A stretch of DNA of 64,000 nucleotides from Rhodospirillaceae bacterium (GTDB taxonomy: Bacteria; Pseudomonadota; Alphaproteobacteria; Dongiales; Dongiaceae). The stretch is taken from NCBI GenBank assembly GCA_016712715.1, contig JADJQM010000001.1, forward strand, positions 1,383,001-1,447,000, given 5' to 3'. The notes beneath the pieces are model-generated. The model saw only the letters and a list, made by a program, of their open reading frames with translations. It was not told the DNA's origin and searched no databases. Below are positions 1-8,132 of this stretch, piece after piece (position 1 is the stretch's first letter; the number at the start of each line of letters is the position of its first letter). The position numbers and the translations under genes are program-made.

Positions 1-552
1 AAGACCAATGACGGCAAGATGCCGCCGGTCATCCATGTCGATACCGACGCGCCGCTTTATTCCGACGAGGACGGCTCGCTCATCACCGACAAATTGTGGG
101 GCATCTATTACAAGCCGGACTTCCATTTTGGCGGCATCCAGGGCGGCGCCATGCCGTTCAAGGTGCCGACCGCCCTCGACAAGGTGCGCGTCGACCCCTA
201 CGGCCCGGACAGCCCCGAATTCATCGTCGGCGACGATTTTGCGCATATGTGGGTGTCGGCTCTGGCCTTCTGCCAGAAGCGTTTCATGGGCACCATGTCG
301 AAATACAAGAAGGAGCCCTCGGGCGGCATCGGCTGCTTCACCGCGGACAGCTTCCCCGTCTTCGACAAGTTCGCCGAGAACGTCTACATCATCGCCGACA
401 GCAACCACGGCTATAAGATGATCGGCGTCGGCAAGCTGGTTGCGGACGATATCTGCGGCATGGGCGACGAACTCCTCCGCCCGTTCCGCTTCTCGCGCTT
501 TGCCGAAGGCAAACTGCATCCGACCTCGAACTCGCCGTTTCCGTGGAGCTGA
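1..552 (+). CDS. FAD-dependent oxidoreductase of the DAO family, C-terminal part (5' end outside window)
   Basis: The reading frame is open from base 1, so the start lies upstream; 183 residues are visible. The end of the protein has the C-terminal pattern of glycine/D-amino-acid oxidase-like flavoproteins: a substrate-domain stretch (HFGGIQGGAMPF), then FTADSFPVFD and NVYIIADSNHGYKMIGVGKL, the segment that closes over the FAD. The N-terminal Rossmann GxGxxG lies outside the window, so FAD binding is inferred. It is followed by a palindromic repeat and convergent with a GntR-type regulator, so it is not co-transcribed with the glutamine synthetase operon downstream. Its position beside N-methylglutamate synthase genes suggests oxidation of an N-methylated amino acid, but the substrate is unknown. 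It does not resemble the MgdA/SoxB C-terminus as I remember it. Confidence 0.8.
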   Translation, partial: KTNDGKMPPVIHVDTDAPLYSDEDGSLITDKLWGIYYKPDFHFGGIQGGAMPFKVPTALDKVRVDPYGPDSPEFIVGDDFAHMWVSALAFCQKRFMGTMSKYKKEPSGGIGCFTADSFPVFDKFAENVYIIADSNHGYKMIGVGKLVADDICGMGDELLRPFRFSRFAEGKLHPTSNSPFPWS

Positions 553-553
553 G

Positions 554-659
554 CCCCCTCACCCCAACGCGCGCCCTGCAATAGTCTTCAACTTTGACAA
601 TTACTGCCCTCGGCACCTCATTCCCTCTCCCCTTGCGGGAGAGGGTCAGGGTGAGGGGG
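554..659. repeat. Nested palindromic intergenic element
   Basis: Outer arms CCCCCTCACCC (from 554) and GGGTGAGGGGG (to 659) are inverted complements. Inside lies a compact stem CCCTCTCCC (623-631) with GGGAGAGGG (637-645). It sits between two convergent genes, as dispersed REP-like elements often do, and could end transcription from both sides or stabilise mRNA 3' ends. Confidence 0.6.
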
Positions 660-676
660 TGAGCGACGGGTCGAGC

Positions 677-1399
677 TTAAGCCCCCTCGATCCCCATCAA
701 CTGCCGCCGCGCGAAGTGGAGATGGCTCGTCACCATCGCCGCCGCCCCTTCCACATCGCGGCTGGCGATGGCACCGAGCAGGGCCCGGTGCTGGCGGTTG
801 TATTCGGCGATGCGCGCCGGTGTCAGCACCTTGTCGCGCATGGAGGCCCATTGATCATGTGAGCGGATCTCGTTCACATGCTGGTAGAGCCACAGGATGA
901 GCCGGTTGTGGCTTGCCTCCGCCAGCAGCAGATGGAACTGCGTGTCCCATTCCGTCCACACGGTCGCATCGTCGCCGGCTTCTTCCGCCCGCTCGATCGC
1001 TTCCGTCATCTTTTCGATATCGCGATTGGTGGCATTGAGGACCGCAAGCCGCGTCATATGCGGCTCGATGCCGAGCCGCGCCTCGATGAGCTCCAACGGC
1101 GAGGTCGAATCGGCGATGTTGTCGAGGTCCGAAACCGCCCGATGGTTGACGAAGGTGCCGCTGCCGACCCGTCGCGTCACCAACCGTTCCTGTTCCAATT
1201 GATCGAGCGCCAGGCGCACCGTCGTGCGGCTGGCATCGAAGGCGTCGGCCAGATGCCGCTCAGCCGGCAGCTTTTCCCCATGCTTGTAGGTGCCGGCAAT
1301 GATCGCCTGGCGCAATTGCCCGGCGATCCAGACCGAACCGCGGTTGGAATCGACCGGCAGGCTGCCGGCGTCGCTGGCTGGTGTACCAATTCGGCCCAA
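677..1399 (-). CDS. FadR/FCD-type GntR-family transcriptional regulator
   Basis: A 240-residue protein with an N-terminal GntR winged helix (GSVWIAGQLRQAIIAGTYKHGEKLPAERHLADAFDASRTTVR in outline, with the typical G..LP.ER.LA....SR.T.R pattern) and a C-terminal all-helical FCD domain (E.R..IEP, W...D..FH..L..A..N, ...H..LL.AI..RD). FCD domains bind small carboxylates or amines through a metal site; the ligand here is unknown. I chose the TTG at 1399 because AAAGGA lies 6 nt upstream and it places the HTH near residue 20; no ATG is available nearby. It is transcribed away from the glutamine synthetase/mgs operon and is the obvious candidate to control it. The long upstream extension of the frame is unlikely to be translated. 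Confidence 0.85.
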   Translation of the reverse strand: MGRIGTPASDAGSLPVDSNRGSVWIAGQLRQAIIAGTYKHGEKLPAERHLADAFDASRTTVRLALDQLEQERLVTRRVGSGTFVNHRAVSDLDNIADSTSPLELIEARLGIEPHMTRLAVLNATNRDIEKMTEAIERAEEAGDDATVWTEWDTQFHLLLAEASHNRLILWLYQHVNEIRSHDQWASMRDKVLTPARIAEYNRQHRALLGAIASRDVEGAAAMVTSHLHFARRQLMGIEGA

Positions 1400-1425
1400 T
1401 TCTGATCCTTTGAAAAAATTGGTTG
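1379..1425. promoter_or_regulatory. Candidate operator region for the GntR-type regulator
   Basis: The start region of the regulator holds a near-palindrome TGGTGTACCA (1379-1388) and inverted heptamers ACCAATT (1385-1391) and AATTGGT (1417-1423). Such half-sites around a GntR gene's own start suggest autoregulation. An identical 11-mer, AAAATTGGTTG, occurs at 1415-1425 and again at 10765-10775 upstream of tmm. Binding by this regulator is inference. Confidence 0.4.
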
Positions 1426-1651
1426 GCAGTCCCGAACCGCCATGCAAGACTGGATTATGCGAGTGGGGTAGCCAACCGGTCAATCGCCGACAGTCACACC
1501 CGCCAGCCTGATGCCAACGACTGTCGAAAACGGAGAGTGCGAAAGACACCCAAGGCCCATTCCCCATCGCCCGCGAAGGATGCCGGAACCGACGTCAAAA
1601 GATCGGTCCGGTGCAAGAAGAAGAGTTGTTGCAGCAACGAACTTACGCGGT

Positions 1652-1672
1652 ATGCCGGGAACGTCCCGGCAT
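1652..1672 (+). promoter_or_regulatory. Perfect hairpin in the leader of the glutamine synthetase operon
   Basis: ATGCCGGGA (1652-1660) and TCCCGGCAT (1664-1672) form a 9-bp perfect stem with a 3-nt loop, 44 nt upstream of the glutamine synthetase start. No U-run follows, so it is not a simple terminator. It could be an operator dyad or an mRNA leader structure. The rest of the 1400-1716 gap shows nothing I recognise beyond the operator-like repeats near 1379-1425. Confidence 0.4.
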
Positions 1673-1716
1673 CGATCAACGGCGGCTGAGGCTCTGCCGT
1701 TTTTGGGGAGGGTGAT

Positions 1717-3183
1717 ATGACTGACCTTGAGGCACACGTCGCACAAAAAGGGCGCAAAGAACTCGTCAAACAAGTCCGCGCCCAGATCAACGCACTCGGT
1801 ATCAAGTATATCTACTATCAATTCGTTTCCGTGACCGGCCGCATCGTCGGCAAGGGCGTACCCGCCGACCATTGGGAAACGGTCGCCGAAAAAGGCTTCC
1901 AGCTGGTCTACGGCTCGACCGCCAATCTATTCGTCGACCGCCGCAAGAACTATATCGGCTATGGCCCGGAAGCCTCGGAGCTGGTCGGCATTCCCGACCC
2001 CGAGACCTTCGTCCAGCTGCCCTGGGACAAGCGCGTCGCACGCGTCTTCTGCACCTGCTTCCGCAATCGCGAGGAGCGCGAGAATCCGGGCGGCCATCTC
2101 AGCTCGGACTGCCGCGGCAATCTCCGCATCATCCACGACGAATTCAAGAAGAAGCATAAGGGCCTGCATCTCAGGCATGGTTGCGAGCCGGAGATGATGT
2201 GGCTGAAGAAGGGCGATAACGGATTGCCCGATGGCGGCTTCTCCAAACCAAATTGCTATCACATCGACCAGTTCGAAAGCCTGCGCCCCGTCTTCATGAA
2301 GGTGATCGAATACGCACAGGCCATGGGCCTCGACATGATCCAGGGTGATCACGAGGATGCGCCCGGCCAGTTGGAACTCAACTGGATGTATGACGATTGC
2401 CTGCGCACAGCCGACCGGCTCACGACCTATCGCCAGGTCTGCGCCCAGGTCGCCCGCGAGCACAATCTCATCGCCTGCTTCATGCCCAAGCCTTTCATGG
2501 GCGTCTCGGCCTCGGGCTGCCATCACAATCTCTCTCTGTGGACCGGTGGCGAGGACAAGATCAACGACCAGCATCTCAGCCCCCTCCCCGGCCAGAAGGA
2601 TGTCTTCTCCTATCGGAAGGGCGGCGAGAACACCTTCATGCCCGGCAAGCAGGGCGGGAAGCCAGGTCCCATCGGCCTCTATTCGATCGGCGGCGTGATC
2701 AAGCATCTGAATGCCTTGACCGCGATCGGCTCCTCCACGGTGAACTCCTATCGCCGCCTGTGGGATACCGGTTTCTGGGCGCCGGTCTTTGCCGATTGGG
2801 GCTATCAGAACCGCACCTGCGCGCTGCGCATCTCGGCACCTGGCCGCTTCGAATACCGCTCGGTCGACGCCGCGGTGAACCCCTATCTGATGGCGGCGGC
2901 GCTGCTCAAGGCCTTCGACGACGGCATCACCAACAAGCTCGATCCGGGCGAGCCGGAAGAGCGCAACATGTATGAGGCGATCGCCGCCGGCAAGAAGGTC
3001 AAGAAGCTGCCGATGAGCCTCGGCGAGGCGCTCGATCATCTCGAGAACGACAAGGTCATCAACTCGGCGCTGCCGGGCGACATGATGCGCGTCTTCATGC
3101 ACTACAAGCGTGACGAACATGAAAAGTTCATGGCCACCGTCACCGATTGGGATCTGGAGCAATACTGGGACATCCTGCCCTAA
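1717..3183 (+). CDS. Glutamine synthetase family ligase, GlnT/GmaS-like (likely gamma-glutamyl-amide forming)
   Basis: 488 residues; the start has GGGGAGGG a few bases upstream. The ATP-grasp-like GS core is clear: GDHEDAPGQLELNW, FMPKPFMGVSASGCHHNLSLW, the NSYRR segment and an RISAPGRFEYR stretch. The HEDAxGQxExNW pattern is that of gamma-glutamylmethylamide synthetase and type III GlnT, which ligate glutamate to methylamine (or ammonia) using ATP. The N-loop reads SASGCH rather than the NGCH/NGSGxH I expect, and the N-terminal region is longer than in typical GmaS (about 440 residues), so this is a divergent member and the amine is not certain. It leads a same-strand run with mgsABC, which would recycle its product into an N-substituted glutamate. 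It would act in the cytoplasm. Confidence 0.82.
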   Translation: MTDLEAHVAQKGRKELVKQVRAQINALGIKYIYYQFVSVTGRIVGKGVPADHWETVAEKGFQLVYGSTANLFVDRRKNYIGYGPEASELVGIPDPETFVQLPWDKRVARVFCTCFRNREERENPGGHLSSDCRGNLRIIHDEFKKKHKGLHLRHGCEPEMMWLKKGDNGLPDGGFSKPNCYHIDQFESLRPVFMKVIEYAQAMGLDMIQGDHEDAPGQLELNWMYDDCLRTADRLTTYRQVCAQVAREHNLIACFMPKPFMGVSASGCHHNLSLWTGGEDKINDQHLSPLPGQKDVFSYRKGGENTFMPGKQGGKPGPIGLYSIGGVIKHLNALTAIGSSTVNSYRRLWDTGFWAPVFADWGYQNRTCALRISAPGRFEYRSVDAAVNPYLMAAALLKAFDDGITNKLDPGEPEERNMYEAIAAGKKVKKLPMSLGEALDHLENDKVINSALPGDMMRVFMHYKRDEHEKFMATVTDWDLEQYWDILP

Positions 3184-3231
3184 GGGGCAGGGTTACCCTC
3201 TTCTCCAGCGGATAAACTAAGGAGAACGACA

Positions 3232-4167
3232 ATGTGTGGGATCGCAGGATTGATCCACCGCGGCACGACCGGTGACATCGGCACCGAAATGACCGCGATG
3301 CTGCAAAGCCTCAAGCATCGTGGGCCTGATTCGACCGGCTTTGCGCTCTATGGCAGCCCCAAGGGCAACACCTTGATCATGCGCTTCAAGGTGGCCGAGC
3401 AGGAGGATATGAAGCATGGCTTCAAGATCCACGACCAGGTCATCCAGCGCAAGGCGGAGGTCGACAAGCGCCTGAAGGAACTGGGCGCGACCATCGTCCA
3501 GGCGGAAGACGCCACGGAATACGCCTTCCGCTATACCCTCGATTTCGGCGGCGACAAAAAGAAGCTCGCCAACTATATCGAGGATATCGACGGTGCCGAG
3601 ATCCTGTCGCTGGGCTATGGCCTGGAACTGATCAAGGATCTGGGCGACGCCGCCGATGTGTCGGGCGCCTATCACCTCAAGGGCTTCAAGGGCAGCCATG
3701 CGCTGGGTCATACGCGCATGGCGACCGAATCGGATGTCGACATCCGCTCGGCCCATCCCTATTGGGCCTATCCCTTCGCCGACGTCTCCGTCGTTCATAA
3801 CGGCCAGCTCACCAATTACTGGACCGGACGGCGCGGTCTTGAGCGTCGCGGCCACCGCTTCATGTCGAACTGCGACAGCGAACTCATCGCCGTCTATCTC
3901 GCCGACAAGATGCAGCAGGGCGCCGACCTCAAGGACGCGATGACGGACTCCATCGACGAGCTCGACGGTGTCTTCACCTATCTGGTGGCGACCGCCGACA
4001 GCCTCGGCATGGCCAAGGACGTCATGGCAGCGAAGCCCATGGTGCTTTACGAAAGCGACACCTTCATCGGCCTCGCCTCGGAGGAAGTCGCCATTCGCAG
4101 CGTGTTCCCGCACGAGATCGACACCTTCGACCCCTATGAGGGCGAAGTGCGCGTCTGGAAGCGGTAA
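3232..4167 (+). CDS. mgsA: Class II glutamine amidotransferase subunit of N-methylglutamate synthase-like enzyme
   Basis: 311 residues starting MCGIAGLIHRG, so Cys2 after Met removal is the Ntn nucleophile of a PurF-type amidotransferase; HTRMAT and the NGQLTNY and CDSE segments complete the glutaminase site. AAGGAGAA sits just upstream of the ATG. A class II amidotransferase, a GXGXG protein and an FMN domain encoded as three separate genes is the layout of N-methylglutamate synthase MgsABC and of the glxBCD genes next to glnT in rhizobia; together they equal one split glutamate synthase large subunit. In the Mgs reaction this subunit would release methylamine from gamma-glutamylmethylamide. 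The neighbour upstream is the GS-like ligase that would make that substrate. Confidence 0.85.
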   Translation: MCGIAGLIHRGTTGDIGTEMTAMLQSLKHRGPDSTGFALYGSPKGNTLIMRFKVAEQEDMKHGFKIHDQVIQRKAEVDKRLKELGATIVQAEDATEYAFRYTLDFGGDKKKLANYIEDIDGAEILSLGYGLELIKDLGDAADVSGAYHLKGFKGSHALGHTRMATESDVDIRSAHPYWAYPFADVSVVHNGQLTNYWTGRRGLERRGHRFMSNCDSELIAVYLADKMQQGADLKDAMTDSIDELDGVFTYLVATADSLGMAKDVMAAKPMVLYESDTFIGLASEEVAIRSVFPHEIDTFDPYEGEVRVWKR

Positions 4168-4220
4168 TCAGGATCACAAGAGAGGCAAGACCGACCAGGC
4201 CTCGCACCCAGTCACATGAA

Positions 4221-5030
4221 ATGGGCATGCATACCGAGAAGCTCTCGGGCCGCACCCAGCAACGCTTCTTCTCGCCCACCGAGGAGGAGAACTTCACCTA
4301 TCCCGGCGCCTATGACGTCGATTTCAACAAGCGTGCCGAGTTCGACGCCGACAAGCTGTCGACCACGGAGATCAATCTCAAGATCCGCGAGTTGATGAAA
4401 CAGGGCTACGGCACCATCGTCATCCGCAATCCGGGCGCCAAGCATGCGATCGCGGTCGGCATTCTCAACAAGCTCAACCTGCAGATTGAAGGCAGTCTCG
4501 GCTATTTCGGCTGCGGCTTGGTCGACGGCCCGAACATCCATATCAAAGGCCGCGTGGGCTGGTCGTGTGCTGAGAACATGTTGGCCGGCACCGTGGTCAT
4601 CGAGAAGAACGCCGGCTCCACCTTCGGTGCCGCCATCCGCGGCGGCGATCTCGTCTGCAAGGGCGATGTCGGCGCCCGCATGGGCATCGACCAGAAGGGC
4701 GGCACCATCATCGTCGGTGGCCGCTGCGGCGCCTTCTGCGGCTTCATGATGCAGCGCGGCCGCATGGTCATCCTCGGCGATGCCGGCAAGAATCTCGGCG
4801 ATTCCATGTATGACGGCACCATCTATGTCGGCGGCAAGATCGCCGGACTTGGCGTCGACGCCGTGCCGGGCGAGATGAACGAGCTCGACTGCAAGTGGAT
4901 GGAAGCGAAACTCAAGCTCTACGGCATGAAAGCGCCGAACGGGGTCAAGAACATGACCAAGATCGTCGCCGGCAAGCAGCTCTGGAACTACGACAATCTC
5001 GAGCCGTCGGAGAAGAAGCTGATCCTGTAA
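4221..5030 (+). CDS. mgsB: GXGXG-domain subunit of N-methylglutamate synthase-like enzyme
   Basis: 269 residues made largely of the right-handed beta-helix repeat found at the C-terminus of glutamate synthase: GSLGYFGCGLVDGPNIHIKG, GRVGWSCAENM, GDVGARMGIDQKGGTI, GGRCGAFCGFMMQRGRMVILG, GGKIAGLG. This domain is structural, joining amidotransferase and synthase sites. Two in-frame ATGs (4221 and 4227) are possible starts and neither has a strong Shine-Dalgarno. It lies between the amidotransferase and FMN subunit genes with gaps of about 50 nt, consistent with one operon. Confidence 0.85.
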   Translation: MGMHTEKLSGRTQQRFFSPTEEENFTYPGAYDVDFNKRAEFDADKLSTTEINLKIRELMKQGYGTIVIRNPGAKHAIAVGILNKLNLQIEGSLGYFGCGLVDGPNIHIKGRVGWSCAENMLAGTVVIEKNAGSTFGAAIRGGDLVCKGDVGARMGIDQKGGTIIVGGRCGAFCGFMMQRGRMVILGDAGKNLGDSMYDGTIYVGGKIAGLGVDAVPGEMNELDCKWMEAKLKLYGMKAPNGVKNMTKIVAGKQLWNYDNLEPSEKKLIL

Positions 5031-5085
5031 CGAAGAATACAGCTCCCGCGTTTCAGGTTCACCTGATCAGACAAGGAATAGCCAG

Positions 5086-6468
5086 ATGGCAAAAGAGAAG
5101 AAGGCTCCGGCCACCGAACCCAAGACCAAGAAGCCGCTTTCGCGCGACACCTCGCGCCTTGGCAACAGCTTCATGTTCCCGCCGACCGTCATCGACGATA
5201 TCCACATCAAGTCCGAGCTTGGCCGCTACCGCATGCGCGGCTTCTCGCTGTTCAAGAAGATCCCGAGTTGGGACGACCTCACCTTCCTGCCCGGCACCCT
5301 CACCCGCTTCGTGATCGAGGGCTACCGCGAGAAGTGCGAGACCAAGACCATCATCGGCCCGAAATGCAAGCGGCCGCTGGTGCTCGACATTCCGGTCTAT
5401 GTGACGGGCATGAGCTTCGGCGCGCTGTCCTACGAGGCCAAGATCGCACTCGCCCGCGGCGCCACCATGGCCGGCACCGCGACCTGCTCCGGCGAAGGCG
5501 GCATGATCCCCGACGAGCGCCGCTTCAGCTCGAAATGGTTCTATCAGTGCATCCAGTCGCGCTACGGCTTCAACCCGCACCATCTGCAATTGGCCGATGC
5601 CTGCGAATTCTTCATCGGACAAGGCTGCAAGGTCGGTCTCGGCGGTCACTTGATGGGGCAGAAGGTGACCGACCAGGTTGCTGAAATGCGTTCGCTCCCC
5701 GCCGGTATCGACCAGCGCTCGCCGGCCCGTCATCCCGATTGGCTGGGGCCTGACGATCTCGCGCTGAAGATCCAGGAAATCCGCGAAGCCACCAATTGGG
5801 AAATTCCCATCCAGTTGAAGCTGGGTGCAGCCCGCGTCTATGACGACGTGCGCATGGCGGCAAAGACCGGCCCTGACAGCATCTATATCGACGGCATGGA
5901 GGGCGGCACCGGTGCCGGCCCGCACATCGCCACCGAGGAAACCGGCGTTCCCGGCATCGCCGCCATCCGCCAGGCTCGCAAGGCGCTCGACGATGTGGGC
6001 AAGACCGGCGAGATCAGCCTTGTCTATGCCGGCGGCATCCGCAACGGCGGCGACGTCGCAAAAGCCCTGGCACTCGGCGCCGATGCGGTCGCCATCGGTC
6101 ACTCGGCCCTCATGGCCTTGAACTGCAACAAGGACATTCCCGAAGCCGACTTCCCCAAGGAGATCGGTTGCGAGGCCGGCTATTGCTATCACTGCCATAC
6201 CGGCCGCTGCCCGGTTGGCGTCGCGACCCAGGACCCGATCTTGCGCAAGCGGTTGGATCCGGATGAAGCGGCGGAGCGGGTCTATAACTTCCTGCACTGC
6301 CTCACCATCGAAGCGCAGATGATGGCGCGTGCCTGCGGCAAGACCAATGTGCATTCCCTGGAGCCCGAGGATCTCGCGGCTCTCACCATGGAAGCCTCGG
6401 CCTTGGCCCAGGTCCCGCTCGCCGGTTCGCAACACACGGTCGGCCGTCCCGACATGACCCGTTACTAA
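5086..6468 (+). CDS. mgsC: FMN/[3Fe-4S] glutamate synthase-domain subunit of N-methylglutamate synthase-like enzyme
   Basis: 460 residues matching the FMN-binding central domain of glutamate synthase. Visible are PVYVTGMSFGALS at the barrel start, the EGGMIPDER segment, the phosphate-binding part (DGMEGGTGAGP, VYAGGIRNGGDVAKALALGADAV) and a cysteine cluster CYHCHTGRCPVGVATQDP that supplies the [3Fe-4S] ligands. The family transfers the amine released by the amidotransferase onto 2-oxoglutarate and reduces it, giving N-methylglutamate when the amine is methylamine. It is followed 10 nt later by a small conserved gene with a strong Shine-Dalgarno, so the operon continues. An ordinary GOGAT role is less likely because no GltD partner is present and the subunits are split. 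Confidence 0.87.
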   Translation: MAKEKKAPATEPKTKKPLSRDTSRLGNSFMFPPTVIDDIHIKSELGRYRMRGFSLFKKIPSWDDLTFLPGTLTRFVIEGYREKCETKTIIGPKCKRPLVLDIPVYVTGMSFGALSYEAKIALARGATMAGTATCSGEGGMIPDERRFSSKWFYQCIQSRYGFNPHHLQLADACEFFIGQGCKVGLGGHLMGQKVTDQVAEMRSLPAGIDQRSPARHPDWLGPDDLALKIQEIREATNWEIPIQLKLGAARVYDDVRMAAKTGPDSIYIDGMEGGTGAGPHIATEETGVPGIAAIRQARKALDDVGKTGEISLVYAGGIRNGGDVAKALALGADAVAIGHSALMALNCNKDIPEADFPKEIGCEAGYCYHCHTGRCPVGVATQDPILRKRLDPDEAAERVYNFLHCLTIEAQMMARACGKTNVHSLEPEDLAALTMEASALAQVPLAGSQHTVGRPDMTRY

Positions 6469-6478
6469 GGAGGCACCG

Positions 6479-6895
6479 ATGGCAGAGAAAAAGCCTGTGG
6501 CCAAGACCAGCGGCAAGGAAGATGTCGACAAGTATCTCAAAGGCGATGGGCTCGATTCATCCCGCGAAAAGGAAATCGGCCAACACATCGGCTATCGCTA
6601 TGACGTCAACCTCGTCCCGGATTATGCGCGCCTCACCCCGTTCCTGAAGAAGTATCTGGAATTCATGGGCTGGGACGACCTCAACTGGCTCGAGGACGTC
6701 CACATGGGATACGAGGAGGGCGAGCCCGCGATCTTCGACCGCAACGTCAACGGCTGGGTCACGGTGCCCCAGGACCTGAAACTACCCGACAACCAGCAGG
6801 ACCGCGACATGATCGCGCGCGAATTGCTGATCAAGTTCCAGATGTCCAGGAAACATCCGATGGTCGACCTCAACAAGGCCTACCGGAAGTTCTGA
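6479..6895 (+). CDS. Conserved hypothetical protein, last gene of the GS-mgs operon
   Basis: 138 residues, start preceded by AAGGAGG, 10 nt after mgsC. The first 30 or so residues are lysine-rich and probably disordered (MAEKKPVAKTSGKEDVDKYL). The rest is compact and acidic, rich in Trp and Tyr (HIGYRYDVNLVPDYARL, FMGWDDLNWLEDVHMGYEEG), with no signal peptide or membrane segment. I do not recognise the family. Its strict position after mgsC and before the terminator suggests an accessory or stabilising subunit of the Mgs complex; this is inference only. Confidence 0.8.
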   Translation: MAEKKPVAKTSGKEDVDKYLKGDGLDSSREKEIGQHIGYRYDVNLVPDYARLTPFLKKYLEFMGWDDLNWLEDVHMGYEEGEPAIFDRNVNGWVTVPQDLKLPDNQQDRDMIARELLIKFQMSRKHPMVDLNKAYRKF

Positions 6896-6924
6896 TCGCG
6901 CGATATCGAGAGCTCAAGGTCCTG

Positions 6925-6957
6925 CCCCGCCGCATAACCCTGCGGCGGGGATTTTTT
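6925..6957 (+). terminator. Rho-independent terminator of the GS-mgsABC operon
   Basis: A 10-bp stem CCCCGCCGCA (6925-6934) / TGCGGCGGGG (6941-6950) with a 6-nt loop is followed by a six-T run (6952-6957), 30 nt after the last gene. Confidence 0.93.
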
Positions 6958-6973
6958 GTGCGTCCCAACTATA

Positions 6974-7072
6974 TCGTCATGGTCCGCGCAGGCGACCACC
7001 CATGAATTTGTCTGCGGCTACCCGGTCGGCGGATAGAAACTCGTGGGTGGTCCGCCTGCGCGACCATGACGA
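6974..7072. repeat. Dispersed inverted repeat, copy 1
   Basis: Left arm starts TCGTCATGGTCCGC and right arm ends GCGACCATGACGA, flanking ACCACCCA and TGGGTGGT. The whole can fold into a long imperfect hairpin. A closely related copy is at 13137-13228. Both lie in intergenic space at the 3' end of a minus-strand gene, typical of a REP/BIME-like family. Confidence 0.75.
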
Positions 7073-7078
7073 GCGAGG

Positions 7079-7681
7079 TTACTCCTCCTCCTCAAACCCG
7101 CTCGCGCCCTCGCTCCGCCCCCAATCAGGTGCAAAGGACAGAATGCGCACGCCGGCCGGGATGTTCGGGTTGAACATGCGGTTGTGCCAATAGGTCGCCT
7201 GATAGAGGAGATCGTGCTCGGCAAGCTCAGTGACCTTGCACAGCAGCCGGAAGCGCTGGTTGAGTTCCGAGAATTCCAGGTTGATCTTGCCATGGTTGAG
7301 CAACTGGTCGACCAGTGCGTTCGAGGGGCCGAACAGCGCCGTGAGCGTGTCGTCGAAATCACGGTAGCGCTGGAAATAGCCGGCCGCCATATGCTCGGTT
7401 GCCTTTTCCCAGCGTTCGACCGGGTCCTGCGTCTTCAGCACCTGATGGCGGAAGAACGCGGTTGAGTCCTCTACCTCCGCCTTGTGCAGAAGCACGACCG
7501 TGGCACCGGCCAATTGCTCATCGTCGCGCGAGAAGATGAGCGGCCGCATGCCGGCACTGGGCCGCCCGCCGCCTTCGCGCATCGCCATCTGCCGCAATCG
7601 GCATTGCCAGTGCAGGAAATCCTCGCGCAACAGCGCCGCCGCCTCGCCGATCAGCACCACCTTGTCAGTCCGCTTCGCCAT
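7079..7681 (-). CDS. Conserved hypothetical protein
   Basis: 200 residues from the ATG at 7681, chosen because AGAGG lies about 6 nt upstream; the frame is open further to 7753. The protein begins MAKRTDKVVLIGEAAALLREDFLHWQCRLRQ, has no signal peptide, and ends in an acidic tail (FEEEE). Middle segments (GATVVLLHKAEVEDSTAFFRHQVLKTQDP and YFQRYRDFDDTLTALFGPSNAL) read as an ordered helical cytoplasmic protein. I do not recognise the family. It is divergent from the permease gene, with a 451-nt gap that probably holds promoters for both. Confidence 0.7.
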   Translation of the reverse strand: MAKRTDKVVLIGEAAALLREDFLHWQCRLRQMAMREGGGRPSAGMRPLIFSRDDEQLAGATVVLLHKAEVEDSTAFFRHQVLKTQDPVERWEKATEHMAAGYFQRYRDFDDTLTALFGPSNALVDQLLNHGKINLEFSELNQRFRLLCKVTELAEHDLLYQATYWHNRMFNPNIPAGVRILSFAPDWGRSEGASGFEEEE

Positions 7682-8132
7682 GCCCGACCTCTCGCGTTGC
7701 GCCGGGATCACGATATCGCGCCGCAGCAGCGACATCAACCAATCCTGGACCAAGGCGCGCGAGATTGTGCTGGATTGGGTGGACAGATTGACGCATCATT
7801 ATAGGAGTTGATTCAGGATCGACGCGTGACCGGCGAGGGGGAAGATCGCTTGGGATTGCAGCGTTTGACAACGGTAATCACGAACTATCCCGCGGCCGAG
7901 TCTTCGGCCCTGGGTGTCGCCTTGTCGGCGCGGTCGCGCGCGGCGGCGAGCAACACCTTCACAGCAGAACATACCAATTCGAACCAAAGCCGGTGGCCTC
8001 ATGGCACCGGTGATCGAGGTGACGCGCACTGAAATGGATCGGCGGCAACGGGGGCTGCACGGTCGCTGCATGAGGTCGGCAAGGAACATACCCCGCATCG
8101 CAAACTGATCATCAATAGTGAGGGGAACTAAG
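7682..8132. other. Intergenic region between divergent genes
   Basis: No convincing coding frame; short frames here lack ribosome-binding sites. It presumably contains the promoter of the permease gene. No palindrome or sigma-54 type GG-N10-GC element convinced me. Confidence 0.5.

Noticed and set aside
1426..1470. Sigma-54 promoter before the glutamine synthetase gene
   Set aside because: TTGG and GC dinucleotides are present, but the GG-to-GC spacing is not the required 10 nt between elements.
1400..1567. N-terminal extension of the GntR-type regulator
   Set aside because: The extra 56 residues are not domain-like and precede the TTG start that has a well-spaced AAAGGA.
5059..6588. Minus-strand open frame of 509 codons
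   Set aside because: Antisense to mgsC, which has a clear Fe-S motif and FMN-domain homology.
6974..7072. CRISPR array or attachment site
   Set aside because: Only one inverted pair is present at each locus, with no regularly spaced direct repeats, integrase or cas genes.
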